DNA of 64,000 bases from Proteobacteria bacterium DTSAM18 (GTDB lineage Bacteria > Myxococcota_A > UBA796 > GCA-2862545), in assembly GCA_028767165.1 (NCBI GenBank), contig JARACJ010000014.1, positions 94,654-158,653 of the forward strand, written 5' to 3'. A program made the translations under genes and the position numbers. Numbering within the stretch: position 1 is the stretch's first letter; each line of letters opens with the position of its first letter. The notes beneath the pieces are model-generated. The model did no database searches. It was not told the origin of the DNA and saw nothing but the letters and a program-made list of their open reading frames with translations. Shown here piece by piece: positions 52,568 through 62,214 of this stretch.

Positions 52568-54655
52568 TCAGGCGACCAGCGCGGGAAGGCGCTCCACGGG
52601 CAGGCTGAGCACGAAGCAGGCGCCCCCCGTGGGCAGGTTGGTGCCCACGAGACGGCCACCGTGGGCCTCCGCGATGCGCCGGGAGATGGGCAGACCGAGC
52701 CCGGTGCCCGACGGGCGGGTGGTGAAGAAGGGGGTGAAGGCCTGCTCGAGGGCCTCCTGGCTGATGCCGGGCCCGTCGTCGCGGACCTCGATCTGCACCA
52801 CGTCACCGAGCACGGCGTGGTGGGCTGTGCGTGCGGACACGAGGATGTGCCCGTAGGGACCCACGGCCTGCTGGGCGTTCTGGATGAGGTTGAGGACGAC
52901 CTGGGAGATGCGGCCGGCGTCGCCGGCGGTGGGGGGAAGCTCCGGCTCGGTGGTGAGGTCGAGCTGCAGGTCCTCGGGCAGGCCCTGGGCCTGGGTGAGC
53001 TGGACGACGTGGTGGAGCAGGTGGCCGAGGTCGACGGGCTTGCGCCGCAGCTTCATGGGGCGGGCGTAGTCCAGGAACTGGGTGACGACGTCGTTGAGGC
53101 GGTCGGTCTCGGTGACGATGACCCGCAACATCTGATCGACGTGGTCCGGGAGCTCCTCGCCCTGCAGGACCTGCGCGGCGCCCTTGAGGCCGGCGAGGGG
53201 GTTGCGGATCTCGTGGGCGAGGCCGGCGGAGACGGTGCCGAGCATGGCGAGGCGTCGCTGCTCCTGCTGCCGGACGATGTTGGACATGTTGGCGAGGGAG
53301 GCCGCCGACAGGTCGCACACGCCGGCCACCAGCTGCAGCTCGGACACGTCGAACCCGTCGGAGACGGAGATGTCCCGTAGGGTGACCCAGCCGAGGAGCT
53401 CGCCGCGGGCGTACAGGCGCATCAGGACGTCGGCGTGCATGGACGCCACGAGGTTGGCGGTGGCGTCGTCCGGGCAGGACCACCGGGTCTCGCCGCGCTG
53501 CACGGAACACCAGCGGGGGCCGCCGTGGAAGAACTGGTCGAAGGGCGCGAGTGCCACGCGCTGCAGGACGCCGGCGTCGGTGGGGGCCGTGGCCTTCGGG
53601 ATGCAGGCCCCGGCGCGTCCACTGTACAGGTACACGGATACCGCGGCGAAACGGCCGGAGGACAGCAGCTGGGTGGCCACGAGCTGGGCGAGCTCCTCGG
53701 GGGTGCTCGCGAGGGGGAGGGTCTCCTTGAGCTCGGAGACCGTGGCCCCGAGCTGTTGGGCGCCGGGGTTGAGGGTGTGGGACAGCCAGGTCTCGAGGGG
53801 ACGGCGCAGGGCGTCGGCCACGCTGAGGAACACCGCGGAGAGCAGGAACACGAGGAAGGACGAGTGCAGCGGGAAGCGGACGAGGGTCATGCCTCGCAGG
53901 AACACGGCGTAGGAGAGCACCAGCACGGCGGCGAGGGTGCACACCGCCATCACGCGGACCAGCAGCTGCCGCAGGGCGACCATCCGCTGCGTGAGCATGG
54001 AGTGGTACACGACGTACATGACGGCCACGGCCAGCAGGGAGCTGATGGGGGGAAGCAGGCCGTTGAGGACGAGTCCGCGCTCGAAGAACTCGAGGGAGGA
54101 GCGGTCGGGCATCGGTCCGATCAGGCGGCTGAGCCACTCCGCGAAGGTCAGGAGCATGGCGGCCCAGGTGAGCCCGTACAGCCAGCCGATGCGGCTCCGC
54201 TCCACCTCGCTGCTGGCGTGCCGTCGTGCGGTCCAGATGCGCCAGAGGACGAGCAGGACGGCGACGAAGATCCACCCCGTGGCCGTCCAGTGGGCGAGCC
54301 GGGCGATCGGTGTGCCGGCGAAGATCATGCGCGTGCCGAAGCTGCCGATGCCCACCAGGTAGCCGAACGCCGTGAGCCGACGGCCCAGGTTGCGCCAGGT
54401 GCGCTGGGGCGGGAACACGGCATCGAGGGTGGCGAACCCGTGGGGCGCCACCACGCAGGCGGTGATGGAGACGAGGAACTCGAGGCCGCGTGCCTGGGGC
54501 AGGAAGGACAGCGCGAACAACAGGTAGGACACCGCGAGGGTCCAGCCGAGCCACATGAAGTCGCGGCGACCCGGTGCCTCCCGATCGAGCAGCCAGGCAC
54601 GGGTGGCCAGGGCGGTCGAGATCACGGCGGCCAGGAAGTAGATGCCCGCGGTCAT
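52568..54655 (-). CDS. membrane sensor histidine kinase
   Basis: This 695-residue kinase has an N-terminal seven- to eight-helix membrane sensor (residues 1-280), a GAF-like linker (about 310-465), HisKA with phospho-His481 in 'AGLAHEIRNPLAGLKGA', and HATPase_c with 'NLIQNAQQAV' (N box), DDGPG (G1), 'FTPFFTTRPSGTGLGLPIS' (F/G2 boxes). The sensor resembles the 7TMR-like group. ATG 54655 has GGAG upstream. No response regulator is next to it, so it is an orphan and its partner lies elsewhere. Confidence 0.9.
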   Translation of the reverse strand: MTAGIYFLAAVISTALATRAWLLDREAPGRRDFMWLGWTLAVSYLLFALSFLPQARGLEFLVSITACVVAPHGFATLDAVFPPQRTWRNLGRRLTAFGYLVGIGSFGTRMIFAGTPIARLAHWTATGWIFVAVLLVLWRIWTARRHASSEVERSRIGWLYGLTWAAMLLTFAEWLSRLIGPMPDRSSLEFFERGLVLNGLLPPISSLLAVAVMYVVYHSMLTQRMVALRQLLVRVMAVCTLAAVLVLSYAVFLRGMTLVRFPLHSSFLVFLLSAVFLSVADALRRPLETWLSHTLNPGAQQLGATVSELKETLPLASTPEELAQLVATQLLSSGRFAAVSVYLYSGRAGACIPKATAPTDAGVLQRVALAPFDQFFHGGPRWCSVQRGETRWSCPDDATANLVASMHADVLMRLYARGELLGWVTLRDISVSDGFDVSELQLVAGVCDLSAASLANMSNIVRQQEQRRLAMLGTVSAGLAHEIRNPLAGLKGAAQVLQGEELPDHVDQMLRVIVTETDRLNDVVTQFLDYARPMKLRRKPVDLGHLLHHVVQLTQAQGLPEDLQLDLTTEPELPPTAGDAGRISQVVLNLIQNAQQAVGPYGHILVSARTAHHAVLGDVVQIEVRDDGPGISQEALEQAFTPFFTTRPSGTGLGLPISRRIAEAHGGRLVGTNLPTGGACFVLSLPVERLPALVA

Positions 54656-54916
54656 GGCGGCTCCAGGAGGAAGGAAGGACCCCAATCTGCCCTCATCATC
54701 GGGCTTCGTCGAGGGTCCTGATGGGGCGGGGGCGTCATGCACCGTGCGGCCGGGGCTTGCATAGGTGGGGTGGGACCCGTGGCGAAGGGTGGGGGCGCGC
54801 GTTCGGAGCCCCTGGAAGTCGCCTTGCAGGCGGGGAATGTGGGCGGTTCGTCAGGTGGGTCTGCAGGTGTGCAACGGACGCTGGCATTTGCGCGGGGCAG
54901 GCGGTAGGTTGGCGCC

Positions 54917-55855
54917 ATGACACAGAGCTTCTACGAACTGCTGGGCGTCTCCCACGACGCGGAACTCGACACCATCAAGGCGGCCTACAGCCGTGCGGTG
55001 GCGCTCATGATGCGTCGTCGCGAGGCCACCGTGGCGCAGGGGGGCAACACCGAAGCCCTCGATCTGAGCCGTACCCAGATGGACGAGGCCTGGCAGGTGC
55101 TCAGCGACTCCGTCCGTCGCCGCAAGTACGACGCCATGCTCGCGCTGGCCGACACCGAGGGCGGCATCCAGGCGTCCGCCGCCCACTGGGACATGGTCGC
55201 CGGCGCCCTCGTGCATCCCGCCGTCCTCAGCGCCACCCGGCTCGTCGATGCCCTCACGCGGCTCGAGCTCGGTCCGCTGCCCCAGGCGGCGCGGCCCGTC
55301 GTGCCCCGTCACGGCTCCGCGGCAGAGCTCTCCTCCGCCACCCGCACGGACGACTTCGGTGCGCCCCGCCCCACATGGGGCGGCAGCTCGGTGCCCCACA
55401 CGGGGGTTCCCACCACCGGCGTTCCGCACACCAACCCCGGCCAGGTGATCCCGTTTTCACCCCACGGCGATCCCGCACGGGCCCCCACGTCGCCCGGTCA
55501 GCCGATGGGTGGCGGCCAGTGGTCCCATGATCTGCCCACCGAGCCCGATACCCGGCACACGGGGGCACACCACGCGCCTGCGCCCTCCATGGGTGAGCTG
55601 GTGAACCAGCACGGCTACTCGGGTTCGCTGCTGCAGGCCTGTCGTGAGCACCGCGGCTTCTCGCTGCAGGAGCTGTCGAACACCACGCGCATCTCGCTGC
55701 GCTTCCTCGAGGCCGTCGAGCGCGAGGACTTCGCGGCGCTGCCCTCCGCGCCGGCCTTCGTTCGCGGCTATGTCCGCGAGCTCGCGCGCCAGCTCGATCT
55801 CGACGTGGATCGGGTGGTCGAGGGCTACATGCGGAGATTCGCAAGCCAGGGATGA
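54917..55855 (+). CDS. J-domain-like/RodZ-type HTH fusion protein
   Basis: This 312-residue protein starts with a DnaJ-like helical domain ('FYELLGVSHDAELDTIKAAYSRAV') whose loop reads MMRRRE instead of His-Pro-Asp, so it cannot stimulate DnaK in the usual way. A Pro/Gly/His-rich linker follows. A RodZ-like helix-turn-helix comes next at about 240-305 ('ACREHRGFSLQELSNTTRIS', 'FVRGYVRELARQLDLD'). No membrane segment is seen. It overlaps rluD by ATGA, so they are coupled. A DNA-binding or scaffold role is inferred. Confidence 0.75.
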   Translation: MTQSFYELLGVSHDAELDTIKAAYSRAVALMMRRREATVAQGGNTEALDLSRTQMDEAWQVLSDSVRRRKYDAMLALADTEGGIQASAAHWDMVAGALVHPAVLSATRLVDALTRLELGPLPQAARPVVPRHGSAAELSSATRTDDFGAPRPTWGGSSVPHTGVPTTGVPHTNPGQVIPFSPHGDPARAPTSPGQPMGGGQWSHDLPTEPDTRHTGAHHAPAPSMGELVNQHGYSGSLLQACREHRGFSLQELSNTTRISLRFLEAVEREDFAALPSAPAFVRGYVRELARQLDLDVDRVVEGYMRRFASQG

Positions 55856-56820
55856 GCGACACCCACACCATCATGGCCCTGATCCCGGGCCGTGTGGACG
55901 CCGTGGTGGCCCATGCGCTGCCCGAGCTGTCCCGTGCCCGGGTCGCCAAACTGGTCAAGAAGGGCCACGTCCGGGTCCAGGGCGAGGTCGTCGGCAAGCC
56001 TTCCTTCAAGGTGGAGGTGGGCATGACGGTCGACGTCGTGGTGCCGCCGCCCGAGCCCACCCACATGGTCCCCCAGGACCTGCCCCTCGACATCGTCTTC
56101 GAGGACGACGACCTCGTCGTGGTCAACAAGGCACCGGGCATGGTCGTGCACCCGGGAGCCGGCCACCGCGACGGCACCCTCGTCAACGCGCTGCTGTTCC
56201 ACGTGCGCACCCTCAGCGGCATCGGAGGCGTGGAGCGGCCCGGCATCGTGCACCGGCTCGACCGCGGTACCTCCGGCCTGATGGTCGTGGCCAAGAACGA
56301 CCTCGCCCATCAGGGCCTGTCGGAGCAGTTCGCCACCCATGAGGCACACCGGCGCTACCTGGCGCTGTGCATGGGCGTGCCGAAGGAGTCGTCCGGCACC
56401 ATCGTGAGCTGGCTCGCGCGCCATCCCAAGGATCGGGTGCGCTTCGCCTCGGGCCCCAAGGGGCGCGGCAAGCGGGCGGTGACCCACTGGTGGGCGAGGG
56501 AGTCCCAGCGCAACCTCACGCTGGTGGAGTGTCGGCTGGAGACGGGCCGTACCCACCAGATCCGCGTGCACATGACCGAGCACGGACTGCCCCTGGTGAA
56601 CGATCCGATGTACCGCCGGCGCGACCGCAAGGAGCCTCGCTGGCTGCAGCCCCACCTGTTGCCCGAGCGGCCGATGCTCCACGCGTGGCACCTGTACCTC
56701 CGGCATCCGCGCACGGGCGAGGCGCTCGCCTTCGTGGCACAGCCACCGGAGGACTTCCTGGGGGCGCTCGAGGAGGCAGGCATCGCCATGCCCGAGGCAC
56801 CCGCAGAACAGGAAGGGTAG
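55852..56820 (+). CDS. rluD: RluD-type 23S rRNA pseudouridine synthase
   Basis: This 322-residue RluA-family enzyme has an N-terminal S4 RNA-binding domain (about 11-70) and a catalytic domain with the Asp137 motif 'IVHRLDRGTSGLMVV'. The closing 'TGRTHQIRVHM' and 'DPMYRRR' blocks are intact. It isomerises uridines in helix 69 of 23S rRNA, by family analogy. ATGA overlap with the J-domain gene upstream. Confidence 0.9.
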   Translation: MSDTHTIMALIPGRVDAVVAHALPELSRARVAKLVKKGHVRVQGEVVGKPSFKVEVGMTVDVVVPPPEPTHMVPQDLPLDIVFEDDDLVVVNKAPGMVVHPGAGHRDGTLVNALLFHVRTLSGIGGVERPGIVHRLDRGTSGLMVVAKNDLAHQGLSEQFATHEAHRRYLALCMGVPKESSGTIVSWLARHPKDRVRFASGPKGRGKRAVTHWWARESQRNLTLVECRLETGRTHQIRVHMTEHGLPLVNDPMYRRRDRKEPRWLQPHLLPERPMLHAWHLYLRHPRTGEALAFVAQPPEDFLGALEEAGIAMPEAPAEQEG

Positions 56821-56842
56821 GACCCCACAACGACGACGCCCC

Positions 56843-56859
56843 CATCCCTGGTGGGGATG
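56843..56859. terminator. weak hairpin between convergent genes
   Basis: CATCCC-TGGTG-GGGATG forms a 6-bp stem, extended by C-rich and G-rich sides, between rluD and the lipoprotein gene. Only weakly supported, since no T tract follows in either direction. Confidence 0.35.
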
Positions 56860-56887
56860 CGGGCGCGGTGGAGGAGCTACCGGGAGA

Positions 56888-57925
56888 TCACTCGGCCGCG
56901 GGCTCTTCGGTGTCGCAGGAGGGGTTCTGCTCGATGTCCTCGTCGGAGATGATGGCGAGGCCGGCGTCGGAGACGTGGTTCGCGACCATGGAGTCGAGGA
57001 CGAGGTCGAGACAGGCCACCACGCCGTCTTCACACTCGCGGCAGGCGCCGGGGGCGAGGAGCTCGACGGTGTCGCACAGGCCGGCGCTGTCGACGTCGGG
57101 GATGTCGATGTCGCGCAGGTCGGCGGAGCCGGCGAGGGTGAGGCCCTGGATGGAGGAGGCGTCGGCGGAGAAGGAGCCGGCGAGCATGACGTCGGTGAGC
57201 TCGATGTTGGCACCCGCGACCGCCAGGGGGAGGGTCTCCGCGGAGATCTCGAAGTAGGGGTTCTCGCTGAAGTCGGCGGCCACCGGGAAGTCGATGGAGG
57301 GCATGCACTCATCCTGGACCGTGCCATCGCCGGTGCCGAGGGCGCCGGTCATGGAGATCTCCTGGGTGGCCGAGTCGTAGGCGTTCGGGGAGACCAGGAT
57401 GAAGATGTCGGTGGGGATGAGGCCCATGAGCAGGTCGCCGACGCCCGGAGGGGTGGTGATGCGGGCCGTGGTGAGGTCGATGAGGAAGACCTTGTCGACC
57501 AGGGACTCGGGGCCGTCCTCGACCTCGCCGCCGATCTCGGAGGTGGTGAAGTCGAGCGCCGCGGTCTTGTCGCAGGAGTAGGACACGTCGAGGACGTAGT
57601 CGGTGGAGGGCATCAGGGGATCGGGCTGCAGCAGGACCATGAGGCCGTCGTCGGACCAGGACTCGGCGAGGGAGACCTCGTTGCCGTCGGTGTCGGCGAG
57701 CATGAAGGACGCGGTGCCGGACTCATCGGTCTTGAACTCGAGCTCGATGGCGCTGCGGTAGTAGATGGACTCCGCGTCGGCCTCGTCGGGGAAGACGGAG
57801 ACGATGCCCGAGGTGCACTCGGGAGCGGCGGTGTCGCCGGTGCCGGCGGGGTCGTCGGTGTTGTCGTCGGTACAGGCGGACAGGGCGAGTGCGGCGAGCA
57901 CCAGGCTCTTCATGTGCATGGTCAT
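56888..57925 (-). CDS. hypothetical lipoprotein with Ig-like domain
   Basis: This 345-residue lipoprotein has lipobox LSAC (Cys near 18) after 'MHMKSLVLAALA', and GGAGGAG before ATG 57925. Residues 30-110 resemble an SbsA-type Ig-like domain ('LMPSTDYVLDVSYS'), then a beta-rich region ('ITTPPGVGDLLMGLIPTDIFILVSP'), and Cys-containing segments near the end. It is Glu/Asp-rich. Surface or periplasmic location inferred; no partner. Confidence 0.7.
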   Translation of the reverse strand: MTMHMKSLVLAALALSACTDDNTDDPAGTGDTAAPECTSGIVSVFPDEADAESIYYRSAIELEFKTDESGTASFMLADTDGNEVSLAESWSDDGLMVLLQPDPLMPSTDYVLDVSYSCDKTAALDFTTSEIGGEVEDGPESLVDKVFLIDLTTARITTPPGVGDLLMGLIPTDIFILVSPNAYDSATQEISMTGALGTGDGTVQDECMPSIDFPVAADFSENPYFEISAETLPLAVAGANIELTDVMLAGSFSADASSIQGLTLAGSADLRDIDIPDVDSAGLCDTVELLAPGACRECEDGVVACLDLVLDSMVANHVSDAGLAIISDEDIEQNPSCDTEEPAAE

Positions 57926-58202
57926 GACTGCTCCTCCAGATGGGGTCATCTCGGCTGTGCCGCTAGTTACAGGTAAGGAGCTGGGCTGTCAATCGGTGGC
58001 GTGCATTCGGTATCGCACCTCGCCAGATTGGCCCTGGAGAACCCTGGTGGGTGTCTGCAGCGGTGCCGAGCTTGTCATGCATATGTCATGTGGCGCGCGT
58101 GGCGGCCATTTTCCACCTGGAACGCGCCTCATGGAGGTCATGCCGGAGGCGGGTACGGGCCGCCCGGGCCGTGAGGTCCCGGCGTGGGGTGTGCGGGGCG
58201 AC

Positions 58203-59123
58203 TCAGCGAGGCGCGGGGCCGCCGCCGGGGCCCGGGGTGGGCTGTGCGCCGGAAGGAATGCGGTACGGTCGCAGGAAGATGGCCTCGGCGCCCTGTGCCT
58301 CGGGGTCGCGACGCAGCTCCCGCTCCACCTGACGGATGAGGGAAGTGTCGACCTCGGCGGCCCGCATCTGCTCGAGCAGGCTGTCGGCTTCGTCGGGCCG
58401 GCCCATGTGGTGGGCCGCCATCGCCATCATGGCCATCGCCTCGGTCTCGTAGCGGCTGCCCGGGAACGTGGCGCGCAGCTCGCGTCCGCGGCCGTACACG
58501 GCGGGCCACTGGCGCTTCTTCTGGTAGAAGCGACCGATCCACACGACCTTGCTCGCGAGACGGGCGTTGCCGCGGCCCATGAGGGTGTGGACCTGCTCGG
58601 TGTAGCCGGACTCGGGGAAGCGGGCCTCGAAGGAGGACCAGCTGTTCAGGGCCGTGCGGGTGGTGGTCTGGTCGCGACCGGCCCACTTGGGCGCGCGCTT
58701 CCAGATGCTCATGCCGATCTGGAAGGTGACGTGATCGAGGGACTCGTGCCGCGGGTGGTAGGTGGCGAACTCCTCGTAGGCGTACCGCGCCTCCTCGAAG
58801 TTGCCGCGCTCGAACTGGATGTCGGCGAGGGCGAGCTGGGCCTTCACGGACAGGGGGTCGTCGCGGTGGAAGTTGCGGAGCTCCCGGAACTTGAGGATGG
58901 CCTTGTCCCAGTTGCCACGCTGCATGGCCTTGAGGCCCTGTTCGTACAGATCGGAGGCGGGAAGGCCGCTACCGGGCACGAGCTGGCGCGTGGCGTCCGG
59001 CTTTTCGCGGGGCGTGGGATCCTGGCCGAAGCCGCGGCCCGGGCCGGGAGAGCCCTGCTGCGCGTAGGCGGACACCGAGAGGGTCATGGCGAGCAGGGTG
59101 GCAAACGATGCGGTGCGGTTCAA
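58203..59123 (-). CDS. BamD/YbgF-like TPR protein, secreted
   Basis: This 306-residue protein starts best at TTG 59123, five bases after GGAGG, giving a signal peptide ending SAYA|QQG. An ATG four codons earlier would swallow the ribosome site. The body has tetratricopeptide-like repeats: 'LYEQGLKAMQRGNWDKAILKFREL', 'ALADIQFERGNFEEARYAYEEF', with 'HPRHESLDHVTFQIGMSIW' matching BamD. It lacks a lipobox Cys, unusual for BamD. The C-terminal Pro/Gly tail is disordered. It may serve outer membrane assembly. Confidence 0.75.
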   Translation of the reverse strand: MNRTASFATLLAMTLSVSAYAQQGSPGPGRGFGQDPTPREKPDATRQLVPGSGLPASDLYEQGLKAMQRGNWDKAILKFRELRNFHRDDPLSVKAQLALADIQFERGNFEEARYAYEEFATYHPRHESLDHVTFQIGMSIWKRAPKWAGRDQTTTRTALNSWSSFEARFPESGYTEQVHTLMGRGNARLASKVVWIGRFYQKKRQWPAVYGRGRELRATFPGSRYETEAMAMMAMAAHHMGRPDEADSLLEQMRAAEVDTSLIRQVERELRRDPEAQGAEAIFLRPYRIPSGAQPTPGPGGGPAPR

Positions 59124-59237
59124 GCAGACCTCCATGCACAGCCGGGTATCGGATACGACGCCATGAGACAAGCTGTCTTGCCCTCGGTGCAACCCGTGTC
59201 TACCTTGCGACCGATCCGCTTCCCTCCGGAGGAACCC

Positions 59238-59507
59238 TTGTCCGAATCCGCACTTCCGCCTGTGTCCTTCTCGTCCTTCGCCATCTCCCTGGCTTCTTCC
59301 GCCATGGTCCACCTGGGCGAGACGCCCGACCCGGCCACGGGGCAGAAGTCCGTCGACCTCGGCATGGCCCGCCACTCCATCGACGCCCTCGCGATGCTCG
59401 AGGAGAAGACCAAGGGCAACCTTGAAGACGACGAGTCCAAGCTCATCACGAGCCTGCTCTACGAGCTCCGCAGCAAGTACGTGGCCGTGAGCAAGGCCCA
59501 GGGCTGA
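59238..59507 (+). CDS. DUF1844 domain protein
   Basis: This 89-residue protein starts at TTG 59238, with GGAGGAA five bases upstream, and matches DUF1844: 'FSSFAISLASSAMVHLGETPDP', 'ARHSIDALAMLEEKTKGNL', 'LLYELRSKYV'. Its function is unknown; the family is mostly helical and cytoplasmic. Divergent from the BamD-like gene, convergent with alaS. Confidence 0.85.
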   Translation: MSESALPPVSFSSFAISLASSAMVHLGETPDPATGQKSVDLGMARHSIDALAMLEEKTKGNLEDDESKLITSLLYELRSKYVAVSKAQG

Positions 59508-59531
59508 GTCCGCCGGACCCGCCCACAAGAA

Positions 59532-59567
59532 GAAGGCCTCGGATCCCATGAGGGTTCCGAGGCCTTC
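59532..59567 (-). terminator. terminator between DUF1844 and alaS
   Basis: GAAGGCCTCGGA pairs with TCCGAGGCCTTC, 12 bp, around a 12-base loop. On the minus strand it is followed by TTCTTCTTGT, so it terminates alaS; it may also end the plus transcript. Confidence 0.8.
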
Positions 59568-59592
59568 GTGCATGCAGGGACGGGTGCGCTGA

Positions 59593-62214
59593 TCAGCCCT
59601 GGAGCATCTGCGTCACCATGGCCTTGGCGTGGGCCAGGGCGCCGTCGATGGCACCGGCATCGGAGCCGCCGGCCTGGGCCATGTCGGGGCGGCCACCACC
59701 GCGACCACCCACCATGGGGGCGATCTCCTTGATGACGTTGCCCGCGTGGACCCGCTTGCCGGCGATGTCCTTGGTGGCGGCGGCCAGCAGGATGACCTTG
59801 GGGCCCTTCTGGCCGGCGAGCACCAGCACGGAGCTGCCCAGCTTGTCGCGGAGCAGGTCGGCCTGCTTGCGCAGGTCGCCGTCGATGCGGGTGATGAGGA
59901 CCTTCACGCCGCCGATCTCCTCGGCCTTGTCGAGCAGCTCGTCGCCCTTGGCGCTCGCGAGCTGGGTCTGCAGCTTCTGCAGGGCCTTGTCCGCGGTGCG
60001 CTTGTCGTCCTTGAGCTTGTCGATGGCTGCGGTGACGTTGGCGGGCTCGGTCTTGAGGGCACGGGCGGCGTCGTGCAGGAGGGCCTCCTGCTCGCGCACG
60101 AACGCGAGGGCGCCGTGGCCGGTCTGGGCCTCGATGCGTCGCACGCCGGCGGCGATGCCGGTCTCGGTCTGGATGCGGAACAGGCCGATGTCGCCGGTGC
60201 GGGCCACGTGGGTGCCGCCGCACAGCTCCATGGAGAAGCCGGGCACGTCGACCACGCGGACGTCGTCGTCGTACTTCTCACCGAACAGGGCCATCGCGCC
60301 GGCGGCCTTGGCGTCGTCGAAGGACTGGACCTTGGTGGCCAGGGCGACGTTGCGCAGGATCTGCTCGTTCACCTGGCTCTCGACCTGCTGGATCTCCTCC
60401 AGGGTCATCGGCTTGTGGTGGGAGAAGTCGAAGCGCAGGCGGTTCGGGGCCACCAGCGAGCCCTTCTGGGTGACGTGGCTGCCCAGGATGTTGCGCAGGG
60501 CCGCGTGCAGCAGGTGGGTGGCGGTGTGGTTGCGCTTGGAGGCGTCGCGCTGGCGGCTGTCGACCACCGCTGTGACCTCGTCGCCCTCGGTGAGGGCGAT
60601 GGTGCCGACGGTGACCTCGTGCAGGTGCAGGCCGGCGGCCTTGCGGGTGTCGGTGACGGTGGCATCGCCGAGCGTGCCGGTGTCGCCGGCCTGGCCGCCG
60701 GACTCACCGTAGAAGGGGGTGGCGTCGAGCACCACGGTGCCCTTGCTGCCGGGGGGCAGGCTGTGGACCTGCTCCAGGTCGTCGCCGTCGAGCTTCTGGA
60801 CGAGGGCGACGATGCGGCCGGTACCCTCGGTGTGCTCGTAGCCGGTGAAGGTGGTCACGCCATGCTCGGTGGCGAGGTTGTGCCACAGCTCGCCGACGGC
60901 CTTCGCGCCAGAGCCCTTCCAGGCGGCGCGGCCCATGGCCTGCTGCTCGGCGAGGGCGGCCTCGAAGCCCGCCTCGTCGACGGAGACACCCTTCTCCTCG
61001 GCGATGAGGCGGGTGAGGTCGACGGGGAAGCCGTAGGTGTCGGACAGGGTGAAGGCGACGTCGCCGGGGACGGTGCCGCCCTTGCCGGCCTTGTCGAGCT
61101 CGGCGTCGAGCAGGCGCATGCCGCGGTCGAGGGTGCGGCGGAAGCGCTGCTCCTCTGCCTGCACGACCTCGGCGATGAAGTGGCGGCGCTCCTCGAGCTC
61201 GGGGTAGGCCGCGCCGAAGTCGTCGACGACCTGGTCGACGATCTCGTGCATGAAGGGCTGGTCGAGGCCGACCTTCACGCCGAAGCGGATGGCGCGACGC
61301 ATCACGCGGCGCAGGACGTAGCCACGGCCCTCGTTGGAGGGCATGACGCCGTCGCCGATGAGGAAGGCGGTGGCGCGGGCGTGGTCGGACAGCACGCGCA
61401 GGGCGGTGTCGGCCTCTTCGTCGTCGCCGTAGGTGACGCCGGCGAGCTTGGCGGCGCGCTGGATGAGGCTCTGGAACAGGTCGGTATCGTAGTTGGAGTA
61501 CACGCCCTGCTGCACGGCGGCGAGGCGCTCGAGGCCCATGCCGGTGTCGATGGAGGGGCGGGGCAGGGGCTCCATGTGGCCGTCGGCGTCGCGGTCGAAC
61601 TGCATGAACACGAGGTTCCAGATCTCGACGTAGCGGTCGTCCTCGGTGGCGGGGCCACCCTCCTCGGGGGAGACGGACGGGCCGTGGTCGTAGTGGATCT
61701 CGGTGCAGGGACCGCAGGGGCCGGTGTCGCCCATGGACCAGAAGTTGTCCTTGGCACCCATGCGCTGCAGGCGCTCCTCCGGGAAGCCGATGGACTTCCA
61801 GATCTCGCCGGCCTCGTCGTCTTCCTCGTAGATGGTGACCCACAGGCGGTTCGGGTCGATCTTCATCTCCTCGGTGAGGAAGGACCAGGCCATCTCGATG
61901 GCCTCGCGCTTGAAGTAGTCGCCGAAGGAGAAGTTGCCGAGCATCTCGAAGAACGTGTGGTGGCGGGGCGTGCGGCCGACGTTCTCGAGGTCGTTGTGCT
62001 TGCCGGAGACGCGCAGGCACTTCTGGGCGCTGGTGGCGCGGGTGTAGGAGCGCTGCTCCTGGCCGGTGAAGGTATCCTTGAACGGCACCATGCCCGCGTT
62101 CACGAAGAACAGGGTGGGATCGTTGTGGGGGATCAGGGAGCTGGAGTGCACCTGGGTGTGACCCTTGCTCTCCATCCACTCAAGGAACTTCTGCCGAATC
62201 TCAAGCGCTTTCAC
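59593..62214 (-). CDS. alaS: alanyl-tRNA synthetase
   Basis: This 873-residue enzyme has the usual length and all domains: class II catalytic core ('FFVNAGMVPFKDTF', 'TPRHHTFFEMLGNFSFGDYFK', 'PSIDTGMGLERLAAV'), the editing domain with 'NHTATHLLHAALR' and 'CGGTH', and a C-Ala domain ending 'GRGGGRPDMAQAGG'. It charges tRNA-Ala and clears mischarged Ser. Single-gene unit with a terminator. The 357 bp upstream hold the dispersed repeat copy B after about 360 bp of unremarkable sequence. Confidence 0.95.
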   Translation of the reverse strand: MKALEIRQKFLEWMESKGHTQVHSSSLIPHNDPTLFFVNAGMVPFKDTFTGQEQRSYTRATSAQKCLRVSGKHNDLENVGRTPRHHTFFEMLGNFSFGDYFKREAIEMAWSFLTEEMKIDPNRLWVTIYEEDDEAGEIWKSIGFPEERLQRMGAKDNFWSMGDTGPCGPCTEIHYDHGPSVSPEEGGPATEDDRYVEIWNLVFMQFDRDADGHMEPLPRPSIDTGMGLERLAAVQQGVYSNYDTDLFQSLIQRAAKLAGVTYGDDEEADTALRVLSDHARATAFLIGDGVMPSNEGRGYVLRRVMRRAIRFGVKVGLDQPFMHEIVDQVVDDFGAAYPELEERRHFIAEVVQAEEQRFRRTLDRGMRLLDAELDKAGKGGTVPGDVAFTLSDTYGFPVDLTRLIAEEKGVSVDEAGFEAALAEQQAMGRAAWKGSGAKAVGELWHNLATEHGVTTFTGYEHTEGTGRIVALVQKLDGDDLEQVHSLPPGSKGTVVLDATPFYGESGGQAGDTGTLGDATVTDTRKAAGLHLHEVTVGTIALTEGDEVTAVVDSRQRDASKRNHTATHLLHAALRNILGSHVTQKGSLVAPNRLRFDFSHHKPMTLEEIQQVESQVNEQILRNVALATKVQSFDDAKAAGAMALFGEKYDDDVRVVDVPGFSMELCGGTHVARTGDIGLFRIQTETGIAAGVRRIEAQTGHGALAFVREQEALLHDAARALKTEPANVTAAIDKLKDDKRTADKALQKLQTQLASAKGDELLDKAEEIGGVKVLITRIDGDLRKQADLLRDKLGSSVLVLAGQKGPKVILLAAATKDIAGKRVHAGNVIKEIAPMVGGRGGGRPDMAQAGGSDAGAIDGALAHAKAMVTQMLQG

